Below are positions 15,074 through 23,884 of a stretch of DNA of 64,000 nucleotides, one piece after another; positions within the stretch are counted from its first letter, which is position 1; the number at the start of each line of letters is the position of its first letter. The position numbers and the translations under genes are program-made. The stretch comes from Pseudescherichia sp032055545. GTDB lineage: Bacteria > Pseudomonadota > Gammaproteobacteria > Enterobacterales > Enterobacteriaceae. The DNA lies in NCBI GenBank assembly GCA_032055545.1, contig DAMBQR010000004.1:57967-121966 (forward strand), in the 5' to 3' direction. Below the pieces are notes generated by a model that was given only the letters and a program-made list of their open reading frames with translations, was not told where the DNA came from and ran no database searches.

Positions 15074-16533
15074 AAAAGCTCCGGCGGCATTTGCTGCCGC
15101 TATCCCTGCGGGTCCGCTTTCTGCTCGCCACTGCCGCCGTGGTGCTGGTGCTCTCTCTCTCCTACGGCATGGTGGCGCTGGTGGGCTACAGCGTCAGCTT
15201 CGACAAGACGACCTTTCGCCTGCTACGCGGCGAGAGCAATCTCTTCTATACCCTGTCGCGGTGGGATAACCAGCGCTTTAGCATTGAGCTGCCTGAAAAC
15301 CTCAATCTGCAAGGCCCCACCGTGGCGCTGATTTATGACCAGCAGGGGCAGCTGCTGTGGGCCCAGCGCAGCGTGCCGTGGCTGGTGCAGCGCATCCGCC
15401 CGGAGTGGCTGAAAGTTGACGGATTCCATGAAATTGAAGCCGACGCCGACGCCACCAGCGGCCTGATTAGCGGCGATCCCTCAGCGCAGAAAGCCCTCAG
15501 CGACCTGCGGGCCAACGACCACGATAGCGAAACCACCCACTCGGTGGCGGTAAACTACTATCCGGCCACGGCACATATGCCGCCGATGACCATCGTGGTG
15601 ATCGATACCGTGCCCGATGAACTCAAGCAGGCACATCAGGTATGGAACTGGTTTATTTACGTGGTGATCGCTAACCTGCTGCTGGTCATTCCCCTGCTGT
15701 GGATCGCCGCCCGCTGGAGCCTGCGTCCCATTGAGGCGCTGGCCAGAGAGGTGCGCGAGCTGGAGGAGCACCACCGCGAGCATTTGAACCCGCAGACCTC
15801 CCGCGAGCTGGTTAGCCTGGTGCGTAACCTCAACCGGCTGGTGAAAAGTGAACGCGAGCGCTACGACAAGTACCGTACCACCCTCACCGATCTGACCCAC
15901 AGCCTGAAAACGCCGCTGGCGGTGCTGCAAAGCACGCTGCGCTCGCTGCGCAGCAACAGATTGAGCGTGAGCGACGCCGAGCCGGTGATGCTGGAGCAGA
16001 TCAGCCGTATCTCCCAGCAGATTGGCTACTACCTGCACCGGGCCAGCATGCGCGGCGGCAGCATCATGCTCAGCCGCGAGCTGCATCCGGTTGCGGCGCT
16101 GCTGGATAGCCTTACCTCGGCGTTGAATAAGGTCTACCAGCGTAAAGGGGTAGCCATCACCCTCGATATCTCCCCGGAGATCAGCTTTGTCGGCGAGAAA
16201 AACGACCTGATGGAGGTGATGGGTAACCTGCTGGATAACGCCTGTAAATACTGCCTGGAGTTTGTTGAGGTGTCCGCCCGCCAGTCCGACGATCGGCTGC
16301 ATATTATCATTGACGATGATGGTCCCGGTATTCCGGTCAGCTTGCGGGAGACCATTTTCGACCGGGGTCAGCGGGCCGATACGCTACGACCTGGCCAGGG
16401 TGTGGGCTTAGCCGTTGCCCGGGAAATTGTCGAGCAGTACGGCGGCGAGATTATAGCTGGCGAAAGCCCGCTCGGCGGCGCACGGATGGAAGCGATTTTC
16501 GCCCGTCAGCAGGAGAGCGTCGGGGATAATTAA
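15070..16533 (+). CDS. phoQ: Sensor histidine kinase PhoQ
   Basis: Inner-membrane sensor that phosphorylates PhoP. Helix 1 spans about 17-40, the periplasmic PAS-like sensor about 45-190 and helix 2 about 193-214. HAMP and dimerisation domains follow, with the phosphorylated His277 in LTDLTHSLKTPL, then the ATPase N box NLLDNACKYC and G boxes DDGPGIP and GQGVGLAVA. Numbering is collinear with E. coli up to His277. The periplasmic acidic cluster 148-154, EDDDDAE in E. coli and the docking site for Mg2+ and cationic peptides, reads ANDHDSE here, losing three of six acidic residues. Operon with phoP. Confidence 0.97.
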   Translation: MKKLRRHLLPLSLRVRFLLATAAVVLVLSLSYGMVALVGYSVSFDKTTFRLLRGESNLFYTLSRWDNQRFSIELPENLNLQGPTVALIYDQQGQLLWAQRSVPWLVQRIRPEWLKVDGFHEIEADADATSGLISGDPSAQKALSDLRANDHDSETTHSVAVNYYPATAHMPPMTIVVIDTVPDELKQAHQVWNWFIYVVIANLLLVIPLLWIAARWSLRPIEALAREVRELEEHHREHLNPQTSRELVSLVRNLNRLVKSERERYDKYRTTLTDLTHSLKTPLAVLQSTLRSLRSNRLSVSDAEPVMLEQISRISQQIGYYLHRASMRGGSIMLSRELHPVAALLDSLTSALNKVYQRKGVAITLDISPEISFVGEKNDLMEVMGNLLDNACKYCLEFVEVSARQSDDRLHIIIDDDGPGIPVSLRETIFDRGQRADTLRPGQGVGLAVAREIVEQYGGEIIAGESPLGGARMEAIFARQQESVGDN

Positions 16534-16601
16534 CGAATTAAGCACCCAGGCGTGTTGCCATCCGTTATAATCCGGGTTAGACACAAGACCAGGAAACTTA
16601 T

Positions 16602-17723
16602 ATGGAATACCAATTAACACTCGACTGGGCCGATTTTATTCAGCGTTACTGGCAAAAACGCCCGGTGGTGCTGAAACGGGGCATCGCCAACTTTATCGAT
16701 CCTCTCTCGCCGGATGAGCTGGCTGGACTGGCGATGGAGAGCGAAGTCGATAGCCGCCTGGTCAGTCATCAGGATGGTAAATGGAGCGTCAGCCACGGTC
16801 CCTTTGAGAGCTACGATCACCTGGGTGAAACCAACTGGTCGCTGCTGGTACAGGCGGTGGATCACTGGCACGAGCAGAGCGCCGCGCTGATGCGTCCCTT
16901 CCGGGCGCTGCCGGACTGGCGTATTGACGATCTGATGATCTCCTTCTCCGTACCGGGCGGCGGCGTGGGTCCGCATCTCGATCAGTACGATGTGTTTATC
17001 ATTCAGGGTACCGGCCGCCGCCGCTGGCGCGTGGGCGATAAGGTGCCGATGAAGCAGCACTGTCCGCATCCGGATCTGTTACAGGTCGATCCTTTTGAGG
17101 CGATCATTGATGAAGAGCTGGAGCCGGGTGATATCCTCTATATTCCCCCTGCCTTCCCGCACGAGGGTTACTCCCTTGAAAACTCAATGAACTACTCGGT
17201 GGGCTTCCGTGCACCAAGCGGTCGGGAGATGATCAGCGGCTTTGCGGACTATGTCCTGCAGCGTGAGCTGGGCAGCCACCGCTATAGCGATCCGGACGTG
17301 CCAACCCGGGAGCTCCCGGCGGACATCCTGCCTCAGGAGCTGGATAAGCTGCGCGGGATGATGCTTGAGCTGATTAACCAGCCGGCGCAGTTCCAGCAGT
17401 GGTTTGGCGAGTTTATCTCCCAGTCGCGCCATGAGCTGGACGTCTCTCCGCCGGAGCCGCCATATCAGCCGGATGAGATCTATGACGCGCTGAAGCAGGG
17501 TGACAAGCTGGTACGCCTTGGCGGCCTGCGCGTGCTGCGCGTCGGCGACGACGTATTTGTCAACGGTGAGAAGGTAGACTCCCCGCACCGCCCGGCCCTG
17601 GCCGCGCTGGCAAACCACATCGTGGTGAACGCCGACACGCTCGGCGACGCGCTGGACGACCCGTCGTTCCTCGCCATGCTCGCCGCGCTGGTAAACAGCG
17701 GCTACTGGTTCTTCGAGGATTAA
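16602..17723 (+). CDS. roxA: 50S ribosomal protein L16 3-hydroxylase (RoxA/YcfD)
   Basis: A JmjC-type 2-oxoglutarate/Fe(II) oxygenase that hydroxylates an arginine of ribosomal protein L16. The 373-residue length equals E. coli YcfD. The Fe(II) triad is visible: His125 and Asp127 in PHLDQYD and His187 in PAFPHEGY. The C-terminal dimerisation and winged-helix regions follow. A TATAAT box at 16566-16571 lies 30 bp before the ATG, without an obvious -35 element. It stands alone between phoPQ and a REP array; in E. coli it is likewise next to phoQ. Confidence 0.97.
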   Translation: MEYQLTLDWADFIQRYWQKRPVVLKRGIANFIDPLSPDELAGLAMESEVDSRLVSHQDGKWSVSHGPFESYDHLGETNWSLLVQAVDHWHEQSAALMRPFRALPDWRIDDLMISFSVPGGGVGPHLDQYDVFIIQGTGRRRWRVGDKVPMKQHCPHPDLLQVDPFEAIIDEELEPGDILYIPPAFPHEGYSLENSMNYSVGFRAPSGREMISGFADYVLQRELGSHRYSDPDVPTRELPADILPQELDKLRGMMLELINQPAQFQQWFGEFISQSRHELDVSPPEPPYQPDEIYDALKQGDKLVRLGGLRVLRVGDDVFVNGEKVDSPHRPALAALANHIVVNADTLGDALDDPSFLAMLAALVNSGYWFFED

Positions 17724-17745
17724 ATCGGTTAGCGCTTCACCACTG

Positions 17746-18048
17746 TAGGCCGGGCAAACGCAGTGCCGCCCGGCGTTGCGGTGCCAACATATCCACGCCC
17801 GGCGGCGCACCGCTTGCCGGGCCTACAAAACCGCAGCAGCCCCACCTGCGTAGGCCGGGCAAACGCAGTGCCGCCCGGCGTTGCGGTGCTAACACATCCA
17901 CGCCCGGCGGCGCACCGCTTGCCGGGCCTACAAAACCGCAGCAGCCCCACCTGCGTAGGCCGGGCAAACGCAGTGCCGCCCGGCGTTGCGGTGCTAACAC
18001 ATCCACGCCCGGCGGCGCACCGCTTGCCGGGCCTACAAAACCGCAGCA
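17746..18048. repeat. Tandem BIME/REP array, 105-bp unit, about 2.9 copies
   Basis: Three near-identical units start at 17746, 17851 and 17956 (exact 105-bp period, last copy about 93 bp). Each unit holds a REP (GTAGGCCGGGCAAACGCAG then GCCGCCCGGC) and an oppositely oriented REP (CCCGGCGGCGCACCGCTTG then CCGGGCCTAC), so each can fold into hairpins and carries the GTAG/CTAC ends recognised by RAYT transposases. A RAYT gene lies six bases beyond the array. Open frames read across this region are products of the repeat and not genes. Confidence 0.92.
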
Positions 18049-18053
18049 TGGCG

Positions 18054-18545
18054 TTAACGCCGCTCTCCGGCAGTGAAATCGGTATAATCCCCTGCCCAAT
18101 CTAACGGATACAACCCGTTTTGCACGTCCCGGTGGAAGGTCGAATAGGGCCAGTCCTGCACCCGCTTTACCCAACCATGCTTTACCGGATTAATATAGAT
18201 GTAATCCATATGCCGCCGGTAATCTTCTTCATTGCGCAGGGTATGCTCCCAGAATCGGGGCTGCCAGATACCATTCATTTGCAGCGTTCGGGTGAATTGC
18301 TTTTTAATATCGCGCCAGCGACCTGAATAGTCGCTGTCACCTTCCGGTAGCGTCCAGATACAATGCATGTGCTCGGGCAAAACAACCCAGCCGTCAATCA
18401 AAAACGGCTTGCGGCGCTTCACCTGCGCCGTTGCCGAGCGCAACGCATCAATGTGACTGACCAACATATCGCTATAACGGTTGCGCAGGTTAACGGTGAA
18501 AAACCAGCTCCCACCGGGAACGTAATAACGACGATAGTGTGACAA
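18054..18545 (-). CDS. REP-associated tyrosine transposase (RAYT, TnpA-REP)
   Basis: A 163-residue Y1-HUH transposase of the kind that mobilises or maintains REP/BIME sequences. The HUH metal site is LPEHMHCIW (His59, His61), and the catalytic tyrosine is probably Tyr115 in HMDYIYINPVKHG. Further family motifs are GGSWFFTVNL at the N-terminus and WQPRFWEHTLRNEEDY. All catalytic residues are intact, so it could be active. It abuts the BIME array on one side and pepT on the other (6 bp), a self-contained REPtron. RAYTs are vertically inherited, usually one per genome, and the product remains chromosomal. Confidence 0.93.
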   Translation of the reverse strand: MSHYRRYYVPGGSWFFTVNLRNRYSDMLVSHIDALRSATAQVKRRKPFLIDGWVVLPEHMHCIWTLPEGDSDYSGRWRDIKKQFTRTLQMNGIWQPRFWEHTLRNEEDYRRHMDYIYINPVKHGWVKRVQDWPYSTFHRDVQNGLYPLDWAGDYTDFTAGERR

Positions 18546-18551
18546 GTGTGA

Positions 18552-19778
18552 TTAACCCCGCTTCGCGGTCAGCTCCGCAATCCGTACGATCACGCGCACC
18601 GCTTTCTCCATCCCTTCCAGGGTGACGAACTCGTGCTTGCCGTGGTAGTTGTAGCCGCCGGTAAAGATATTCGGGCACGGCAGTCCCATAAAGGAGAGCT
18701 GGGCGCCATCGGTGCCGCCGCGAATCGGCTTGAGCTGCGGCTCGATATCGCAGTCGCGCATCGCCTGCTGAGCAATATCGATAATATGCGGATGCTCAAT
18801 TACCTTCTCATGCATGTTGTAGTAGCTATCCTCGATCGTCAGTTCGATATAGCAGTCCGGATGCAGGCCCTTACCAACCTTTTTGGCAATCTCCATGATC
18901 CTGCGTTTGCGTGCCTCAAAATTTTTACGATCGAAGTCGCGAATGATGTAGTGCATCTCTGCGCGATCTACCGTCCCCTTGATGCTGGCGAGGTGGTAAA
19001 AACCCTCGTAGCCCTCGGTGGTCTCCGGGCTCTCATCGGCAGGGACCAGAGCATGAATACGCGTCGCCAGGGTCAGGGCGTTAACCATTACCCCTTTCGC
19101 CGTGCCGGGGTGCACGTTGTTGCCGACGATTTTGATCGTCACCGAGGCGGCATTGAAGTTTTCAAATTCCAGCTCGCCCACGCCGCTGCCGTCCACGGTA
19201 TAGGCCCACTGTGCGCCAAACGCCGGGACGTCGAAGTGCTTCGCCCCTTTTCCGACCTCTTCATCCGGGGTAAACGCCACGCGGATCTCGCCGTGGGGCA
19301 CGTTCTGCTTAATCAGCACCGCCAGCGCGGTCATGATCTCCGCCACGCCGGCTTTGTCGTCCGCACCGAGCAGGGTCTTACCGTCGGTGGTGATCAGCGT
19401 CTGTCCCAGCAGCTGATGCAGCACCGGGAACATCACCGGCGAGAGGATCTCATCGCCTACACCCAGAGCGATATCGCCCCCGCGGTAGTTCTCGACGATC
19501 TGCGGATTGACGTTCTTACCGGTAAAGTCCGGGGAGGTATCGACATGGGAGATAAAACCGATAGTGGGAATATCGCCCTCTACGTTGGCGGGAAGCGTCG
19601 CCATTACCGTGCCTTTGTCACTCAGCGTCACGTTGATGAGGCCCATCTCGTGAAGCTGATCGCGAAGCAGCTCCAATAGCTTCCACTGCCCTTCGGTGCT
19701 TGGAACCTGTTTGACACCCGGTTTCGACTGCGTATCTAATGATACGTAGTGTAAAAAACGCTCAAGTAATTTTTCCAT
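18552..19778 (-). CDS. pepT: Peptidase T (tripeptidase)
   Basis: Cytoplasmic M20B aminopeptidase that removes the N-terminal residue from tripeptides. The 408-residue length equals E. coli. Dinuclear zinc ligands are visible: SHVDTSP (His78, Asp80), GADDKAG (bridging Asp about 140), PDEEVG (Glu173/174) and GKHEFV near the C-terminus. pepT is FNR-induced in Salmonella; upstream of this start I see only a weak FNR-like element, so I do not annotate one. It is divergent from potA and ends six bases before the RAYT start. Confidence 0.97.
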   Translation of the reverse strand: MEKLLERFLHYVSLDTQSKPGVKQVPSTEGQWKLLELLRDQLHEMGLINVTLSDKGTVMATLPANVEGDIPTIGFISHVDTSPDFTGKNVNPQIVENYRGGDIALGVGDEILSPVMFPVLHQLLGQTLITTDGKTLLGADDKAGVAEIMTALAVLIKQNVPHGEIRVAFTPDEEVGKGAKHFDVPAFGAQWAYTVDGSGVGELEFENFNAASVTIKIVGNNVHPGTAKGVMVNALTLATRIHALVPADESPETTEGYEGFYHLASIKGTVDRAEMHYIIRDFDRKNFEARKRRIMEIAKKVGKGLHPDCYIELTIEDSYYNMHEKVIEHPHIIDIAQQAMRDCDIEPQLKPIRGGTDGAQLSFMGLPCPNIFTGGYNYHGKHEFVTLEGMEKAVRVIVRIAELTAKRG

Positions 19779-19931
19779 GCGGCCACCCTCACTTTTTGTC
19801 CCAACATTATCAAGAAGCGCGACGAGATATGTATTGCGTCAGGTCACTTTTAACTTGTAAACCCCGTATTTTATTACACCCTTAATAGTGGCTGAGAAAT
19901 GACTCATCCGTATAAGAAACAGGAACAAGGT

Positions 19932-19960
19932 TTGGCGATTTCAGTGGTTTGCCGTAGAAT
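19932..19960 (+). promoter_or_regulatory. potABCD promoter
   Basis: TTGGCG (19932-19937), 17-bp spacer, TAGAAT (19955-19960); the predicted transcript start lies about 70 bp before the potA ATG. The rest of the pepT-potA spacer (19779-20038) shows no other clear element. Confidence 0.6.
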
Positions 19961-20038
19961 GCCAGGCCTCATTAACGTGCCAAAACCCAAGGTGGTTACT
20001 CACAAACCCCGCATCGGTAAGCCATCCGTTGCGTCTAC

Positions 20039-21175
20039 ATGGGACAGAGTCAAAAATTGAATACACAATCACGTTCGCTTTCACCGCTGGTACAAATGGC
20101 GGGGATTCGAAAAAGTTTTGATGGTAAAACCGTTATTTCCGATCTTAACCTGACCATCAACAACGGCGAATTCCTGACGCTGCTTGGCCCCTCTGGCTGC
20201 GGTAAGACCACCGTCCTGCGCCTGATTGCAGGCCTGGAGAGCGTCGATACCGGCCGTATCACCCTCGATAGCGATGATATAACGAACGTTCCCGCAGAAC
20301 ATCGCCATGTTAACACCGTCTTTCAAAGCTACGCCCTCTTCCCGCACATGACGGTGTTCGAAAACGTCGCCTTTGGCCTGCGGATGCAGAAGACCCCGGT
20401 GGATCAGATCGCACCGCGCGTCACCGATGCCCTGCGTATGGTGCAACTGGAAGAGTTTGCCCAGCGTAAGCCGCACCAGCTCTCCGGCGGCCAGCAGCAG
20501 CGCGTTGCCATCGCCCGGGCGGTGGTCAACAAGCCGCGCATGCTGCTACTGGATGAGTCCCTTTCGGCCCTCGACTACAAGCTACGCAAGCAGATGCAGA
20601 ACGAGCTGAAGGCGCTGCAGCGCAAGCTCGGCATCACCTTTGTCTTCGTCACCCACGATCAGGAGGAGGCGCTGACCATGTCCGACCGGATTGTGGTGAT
20701 GCAGAATGGCAAGATTGAGCAGGACGGCACCCCGCGTGAGATCTACGAGGAGCCAAAAAACCTCTTCGTCGCCAGCTTTATCGGTGAGATCAACATCTTT
20801 AGCGCGACGGTGATCGAGCGCCTGGATGCGCAGCGCGTGCGGGCCAGCGTCGAAGGCCGCGAGTGCAATATTTACGTCAACTTTGCCGTCACGCCAGGCC
20901 AGCAGCTGAACGTGCTGCTGCGCCCGGAAGATCTGCGCGTCGATGAGATTAACGACGACAATGAGATTGAAGGCCTGATTGGCTACGTACGCGAGCGTAA
21001 CTACAAGGGCATGACCCTGGAGTCGGTGGTCGAGCTGGAGAACGGCAAGATTGTGATGGTCAGCGAGTTCTTTAACGAAGACGATCCCGACTTTGACCAC
21101 TCGCTGGATCAGAAAATGGCGATCAACTGGGTAGAGAGCTGGGAGGTCGTACTGGCTGATGAAGAGCACAAGTAA
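20039..21175 (+). CDS. potA: Spermidine/putrescine ABC transporter ATPase PotA
   Basis: ATP-hydrolysing subunit of the spermidine-preferential importer PotABCD. The 378 residues match E. coli in length. Walker A GPSGCGKTT (about 50-58), Q-loop FQSYALFPH, signature LSGGQQQRVA, Walker B LLLDESLSALD and H-loop VTHDQEEA are intact. The C-terminal TOBE-like regulatory domain (about 260-378), where spermidine inhibits in E. coli, is present. It overlaps potB by 17 bases. Confidence 0.98.
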   Translation: MGQSQKLNTQSRSLSPLVQMAGIRKSFDGKTVISDLNLTINNGEFLTLLGPSGCGKTTVLRLIAGLESVDTGRITLDSDDITNVPAEHRHVNTVFQSYALFPHMTVFENVAFGLRMQKTPVDQIAPRVTDALRMVQLEEFAQRKPHQLSGGQQQRVAIARAVVNKPRMLLLDESLSALDYKLRKQMQNELKALQRKLGITFVFVTHDQEEALTMSDRIVVMQNGKIEQDGTPREIYEEPKNLFVASFIGEINIFSATVIERLDAQRVRASVEGRECNIYVNFAVTPGQQLNVLLRPEDLRVDEINDDNEIEGLIGYVRERNYKGMTLESVVELENGKIVMVSEFFNEDDPDFDHSLDQKMAINWVESWEVVLADEEHK

Positions 21176-22016
21176 ATTCCAGAACGTGGTGATCGCCACT
21201 ATTGTCGGTTGGCTTGTGCTGTTTGTCTTTCTGCCCAACCTGATGATCGTGGTAACCAGCTTTTTGACCCGCGACGACGTCTCCTTCGTTAAGCTGGTCT
21301 TTACGCTGGACAACTACACGCGCCTGCTCGATCCGCTCTATTTTGAGGTGCTGCTGCACTCCCTCAATATGGCGCTGATTGCCACCCTCGCCTGTCTGGC
21401 GCTGGGCTATCCATTCGCCTGGTTCCTGGCCAGGCTGCCGCAGAAGGTGCGCCCGCTGCTGCTCTTTCTGCTGATCGTACCGTTCTGGACCAACTCGCTG
21501 ATCCGCATCTACGGCCTGAAGCTTTTCCTGAGCACAAAGGGCTATCTCAACGCCTTTCTGCTGGAGCTGGGGATCATCGATACGCCGCTGCGCATCATGT
21601 TTACCCCCAGCGCGGTCATCATCGGTCTGGTCTATATTCTGCTGCCCTTTATGGTGATGCCGCTCTACTCCAGCATTGAGAAGCTGGACAAGCCGCTGCT
21701 GGAGGCGGCGCGGGATCTGGGCGCGAGCAAGGTGCAAACCTTTATCCGCATCATTCTGCCGCTGACCATGCCGGGCATTATCGCGGGCTGTCTGCTGGTG
21801 ATGCTGCCGGCGATGGGGCTGTTCTACGTCTCGGATCTGATGGGGGGGGCGAAGAACCTGCTGATCGGCAACGTGATTAAGAGCCAGTTCCTCAACATTC
21901 GCGACTGGCCGTTCGGCGCGGCGACCAGCATCACCCTGACGTTGGTAATGGGTCTGCTGCTGCTGGTCTACTGGCGCGCGATGCGCCTGCTGAATAAAAA
22001 GGTGGAGCTGGATTGA
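21159..22016 (+). CDS. potB: Spermidine/putrescine permease PotB
   Basis: One of two transmembrane subunits of PotABCD, with six predicted helices and the ABC-coupling EAA-type loop EAARDLGASKVQTF that docks on PotA. The ATG at 21159 gives a 285-residue protein with an N-terminus longer than the 275-residue E. coli annotation; the conserved core starts at IVGWLVLFVFLPNL. The start lies inside the 3' end of potA, consistent with coupling; an internal start nearer the core remains possible. The stop overlaps the potC start by one base (TGATG). Confidence 0.96.
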   Translation: MKSTSKFQNVVIATIVGWLVLFVFLPNLMIVVTSFLTRDDVSFVKLVFTLDNYTRLLDPLYFEVLLHSLNMALIATLACLALGYPFAWFLARLPQKVRPLLLFLLIVPFWTNSLIRIYGLKLFLSTKGYLNAFLLELGIIDTPLRIMFTPSAVIIGLVYILLPFMVMPLYSSIEKLDKPLLEAARDLGASKVQTFIRIILPLTMPGIIAGCLLVMLPAMGLFYVSDLMGGAKNLLIGNVIKSQFLNIRDWPFGAATSITLTLVMGLLLLVYWRAMRLLNKKVELD

Positions 22017-22798
22017 TGGGCCGACTGCTGCGCGGCGGTTTTATGACCGCCATTTACGCTTACCTCTATATTCCGATCGTTATTCTGATCGTCAACTCCT
22101 TTAACCAGGCGCGCTTTGGTATCAACTGGCAGGGGTTTACCACCAGCTGGTATAGCCTGCTGATGAACAACGACAGCCTGTTACAGGCAGCCCAGCACTC
22201 GCTGACCATGGCGGTGCTGTCGGCCACTTTTGCCACGCTGATTGGCTCCCTGACCGCGGTGGCGCTCTACCGCTACCGCTTTCGCGGCAAACCCTTCGTT
22301 AGTGGGATGCTGTTCGTGGTAATGATGTCCCCGGACATCGTCATGGCGATCTCCCTGCTGGTGCTGTTTATGCTGCTCGGCATCCAGCTGGGCTTCTGGT
22401 CGCTGCTCTTCTCGCACATCACCTTCTGCCTGCCGTTTGTGGTGGTGACGGTCTATTCACGCCTGAAGGGCTTTGACGTGCGGATGCTGGAGGCGGCGAA
22501 GGATCTGGGTGCCAGCGAAACCACCATCCTGCGCAAGATCATTCTGCCGCTGGCGATGCCCGCCGTGGCCGCTGGCTGGGTGTTGAGCTTTACCCTGTCG
22601 ATGGATGACGTGGTGGTCTCGTCGTTCGTGACCGGACCAGGATATGAAATTCTACCGTTGAAGATCTACTCGATGGTAAAAGTCGGCGTTTCACCAGAAG
22701 TGAACGCGCTGGCGACCATTCTGTTGGTACTCTCGCTGGTAATGGTTATTGCCAGCCAGTTAATTGCACGTGATAAGACTCAGGGGACGTTAAAATGA
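22016..22798 (+). CDS. potC: Spermidine/putrescine permease PotC
   Basis: Second transmembrane subunit of the polyamine importer. The 260-residue protein has six predicted helices and the coupling motif EAAKDLGASETTIL. I start at ATG 22016, overlapping the potB stop as TGATG, rather than at the TTG three bases upstream. It is almost identical to E. coli PotC over its length but ends a few residues earlier at the C-terminus. potD begins four bases before its stop. Confidence 0.97.
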   Translation: MGRLLRGGFMTAIYAYLYIPIVILIVNSFNQARFGINWQGFTTSWYSLLMNNDSLLQAAQHSLTMAVLSATFATLIGSLTAVALYRYRFRGKPFVSGMLFVVMMSPDIVMAISLLVLFMLLGIQLGFWSLLFSHITFCLPFVVVTVYSRLKGFDVRMLEAAKDLGASETTILRKIILPLAMPAVAAGWVLSFTLSMDDVVVSSFVTGPGYEILPLKIYSMVKVGVSPEVNALATILLVLSLVMVIASQLIARDKTQGTLK

Positions 22799-23841
22799 AA
22801 AAATGGTCACGCCACCTGCTCGCTGTGGGCGCATTGGCAATCGGTATGAGCGCCGCCCATGCGGACGACAGCAAAACGCTCTACTTCTATAACTGGACCG
22901 AGTATGTGCCGCCAGGCCTGCTGGAGCAGTTTACCAGGGAGACCGGCATCAAGGTGATCTATTCGACCTACGAGTCGAACGAGACTATGTATGCCAAGCT
23001 TAAGACCTATAAAGAGGGTGCCTACGATCTGGTCGTCCCCTCCACCTACTTTGTTGATAAGATGCGCAAAGAGGGGATGATCCAGAAGATCGACAAGAGC
23101 AAGCTGACCAACTTTAGCAATCTTGACCCTGAGGTGTTGAACAAGCCGTTCGATCCGGGCAACGACTACTCTATCCCCTATATCTGGGGCGCGACGGCCA
23201 TCGGGGTCAACAGCGAAGCGATCGATCCGAAAAGCGTTACCCGCTGGGCCGATCTGTGGAAGCCGGAGTATAAGAGCAGCCTGGTGCTGACCGACGATGC
23301 CCGGGAAGTGTTCCAGATGGCGCTGCGCAAGCTGGGTTACACCGGTAACACCACCGATCCGAAAGAGATTGAGGCGGCCTACCACGAGCTGCAAAAGCTG
23401 ATGCCAAACGTCGCGGCCTTCAACTCCGATAACCCGGCCAACCCCTATATGGAGGGTGAGGTAAACCTGGGGATGGTCTGGAACGGCTCTGCCTGGGTGG
23501 CGCGTCAGAACGGTACCCCGCTGACGGTGGTGTGGCCTGAAGAGGGCGGCATCTTCTGGATGGACAGCCTGGCGATCCCGGCCAACGCTAAAAACGTTGA
23601 CGGCGCGCTCAAGCTGATTAACTTCCTGCTGCGCCCGGACGTGGCGAAACAGGTTGCGGAGACCATCGGCTACCCGACGCCTAACCTCGCGGCACGCAAG
23701 CTGCTCACCCCGGCGGTAGCTAACGACAAGTCGCTCTATCCGGATGCCGAGACCGTCAGTAAAGGCGAATGGCAGAATGACGTTGGCCAGGCCAGCGCCC
23801 TCTATGAGAGCTACTACCAGAAGCTAAAAGCGGGTCGTTAA
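22795..23841 (+). CDS. potD: Spermidine/putrescine-binding periplasmic protein PotD
   Basis: Periplasmic receptor that delivers spermidine (and putrescine more weakly) to PotBC. It has a signal peptide (MKKWSRHLLAVGALAIGMSAAHA, cleaved before about residue 24). The mature protein begins DDSKTLYFYNWTEYVPP, where the conserved Trp and Tyr line the polyamine site; further ligand residues lie in STYESNETMYAK and VWNGSAWVARQ. The 348-residue length equals E. coli. Last gene of potABCD, followed by a strong hairpin. Confidence 0.98.
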   Translation: MKKWSRHLLAVGALAIGMSAAHADDSKTLYFYNWTEYVPPGLLEQFTRETGIKVIYSTYESNETMYAKLKTYKEGAYDLVVPSTYFVDKMRKEGMIQKIDKSKLTNFSNLDPEVLNKPFDPGNDYSIPYIWGATAIGVNSEAIDPKSVTRWADLWKPEYKSSLVLTDDAREVFQMALRKLGYTGNTTDPKEIEAAYHELQKLMPNVAAFNSDNPANPYMEGEVNLGMVWNGSAWVARQNGTPLTVVWPEEGGIFWMDSLAIPANAKNVDGALKLINFLLRPDVAKQVAETIGYPTPNLAARKLLTPAVANDKSLYPDAETVSKGEWQNDVGQASALYESYYQKLKAGR

Positions 23842-23850
23842 GCCTGAAAG

Positions 23851-23875
23851 GCCCGGCGCGCACCAGGTGCCGGGC
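23851..23875. terminator. Hairpin between convergent potD and transaldolase genes
   Basis: GCCCGGC (23851-23857) and GCCGGGC (23869-23875) form a GC-rich stem, extendable inward through GCACC/GGTGC. It sits between two converging genes and could serve both. No T-run is present. Confidence 0.6.
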
Positions 23876-23884
23876 ATTATCGCA

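Noticed and set aside
17746..18048. Possible CRISPR array
   Set aside because: The period is constant at 105 bp with no unique spacers; each unit is made of inverted REPs, and a RAYT rather than cas genes lies next to it.
17729..18174. Open frames with tandem repeated protein sequence on both strands
   Set aside because: They are translations of the 105-bp BIME units; the repeated residues reflect the DNA repeat, not a protein.
19801..19850. FNR site for pepT
   Set aside because: A weak element (TTGCGTCAGGTCAC) matches only about half the consensus and its position relative to a plausible -10 is wrong, so it is not annotated although pepT is FNR-controlled in Salmonella.
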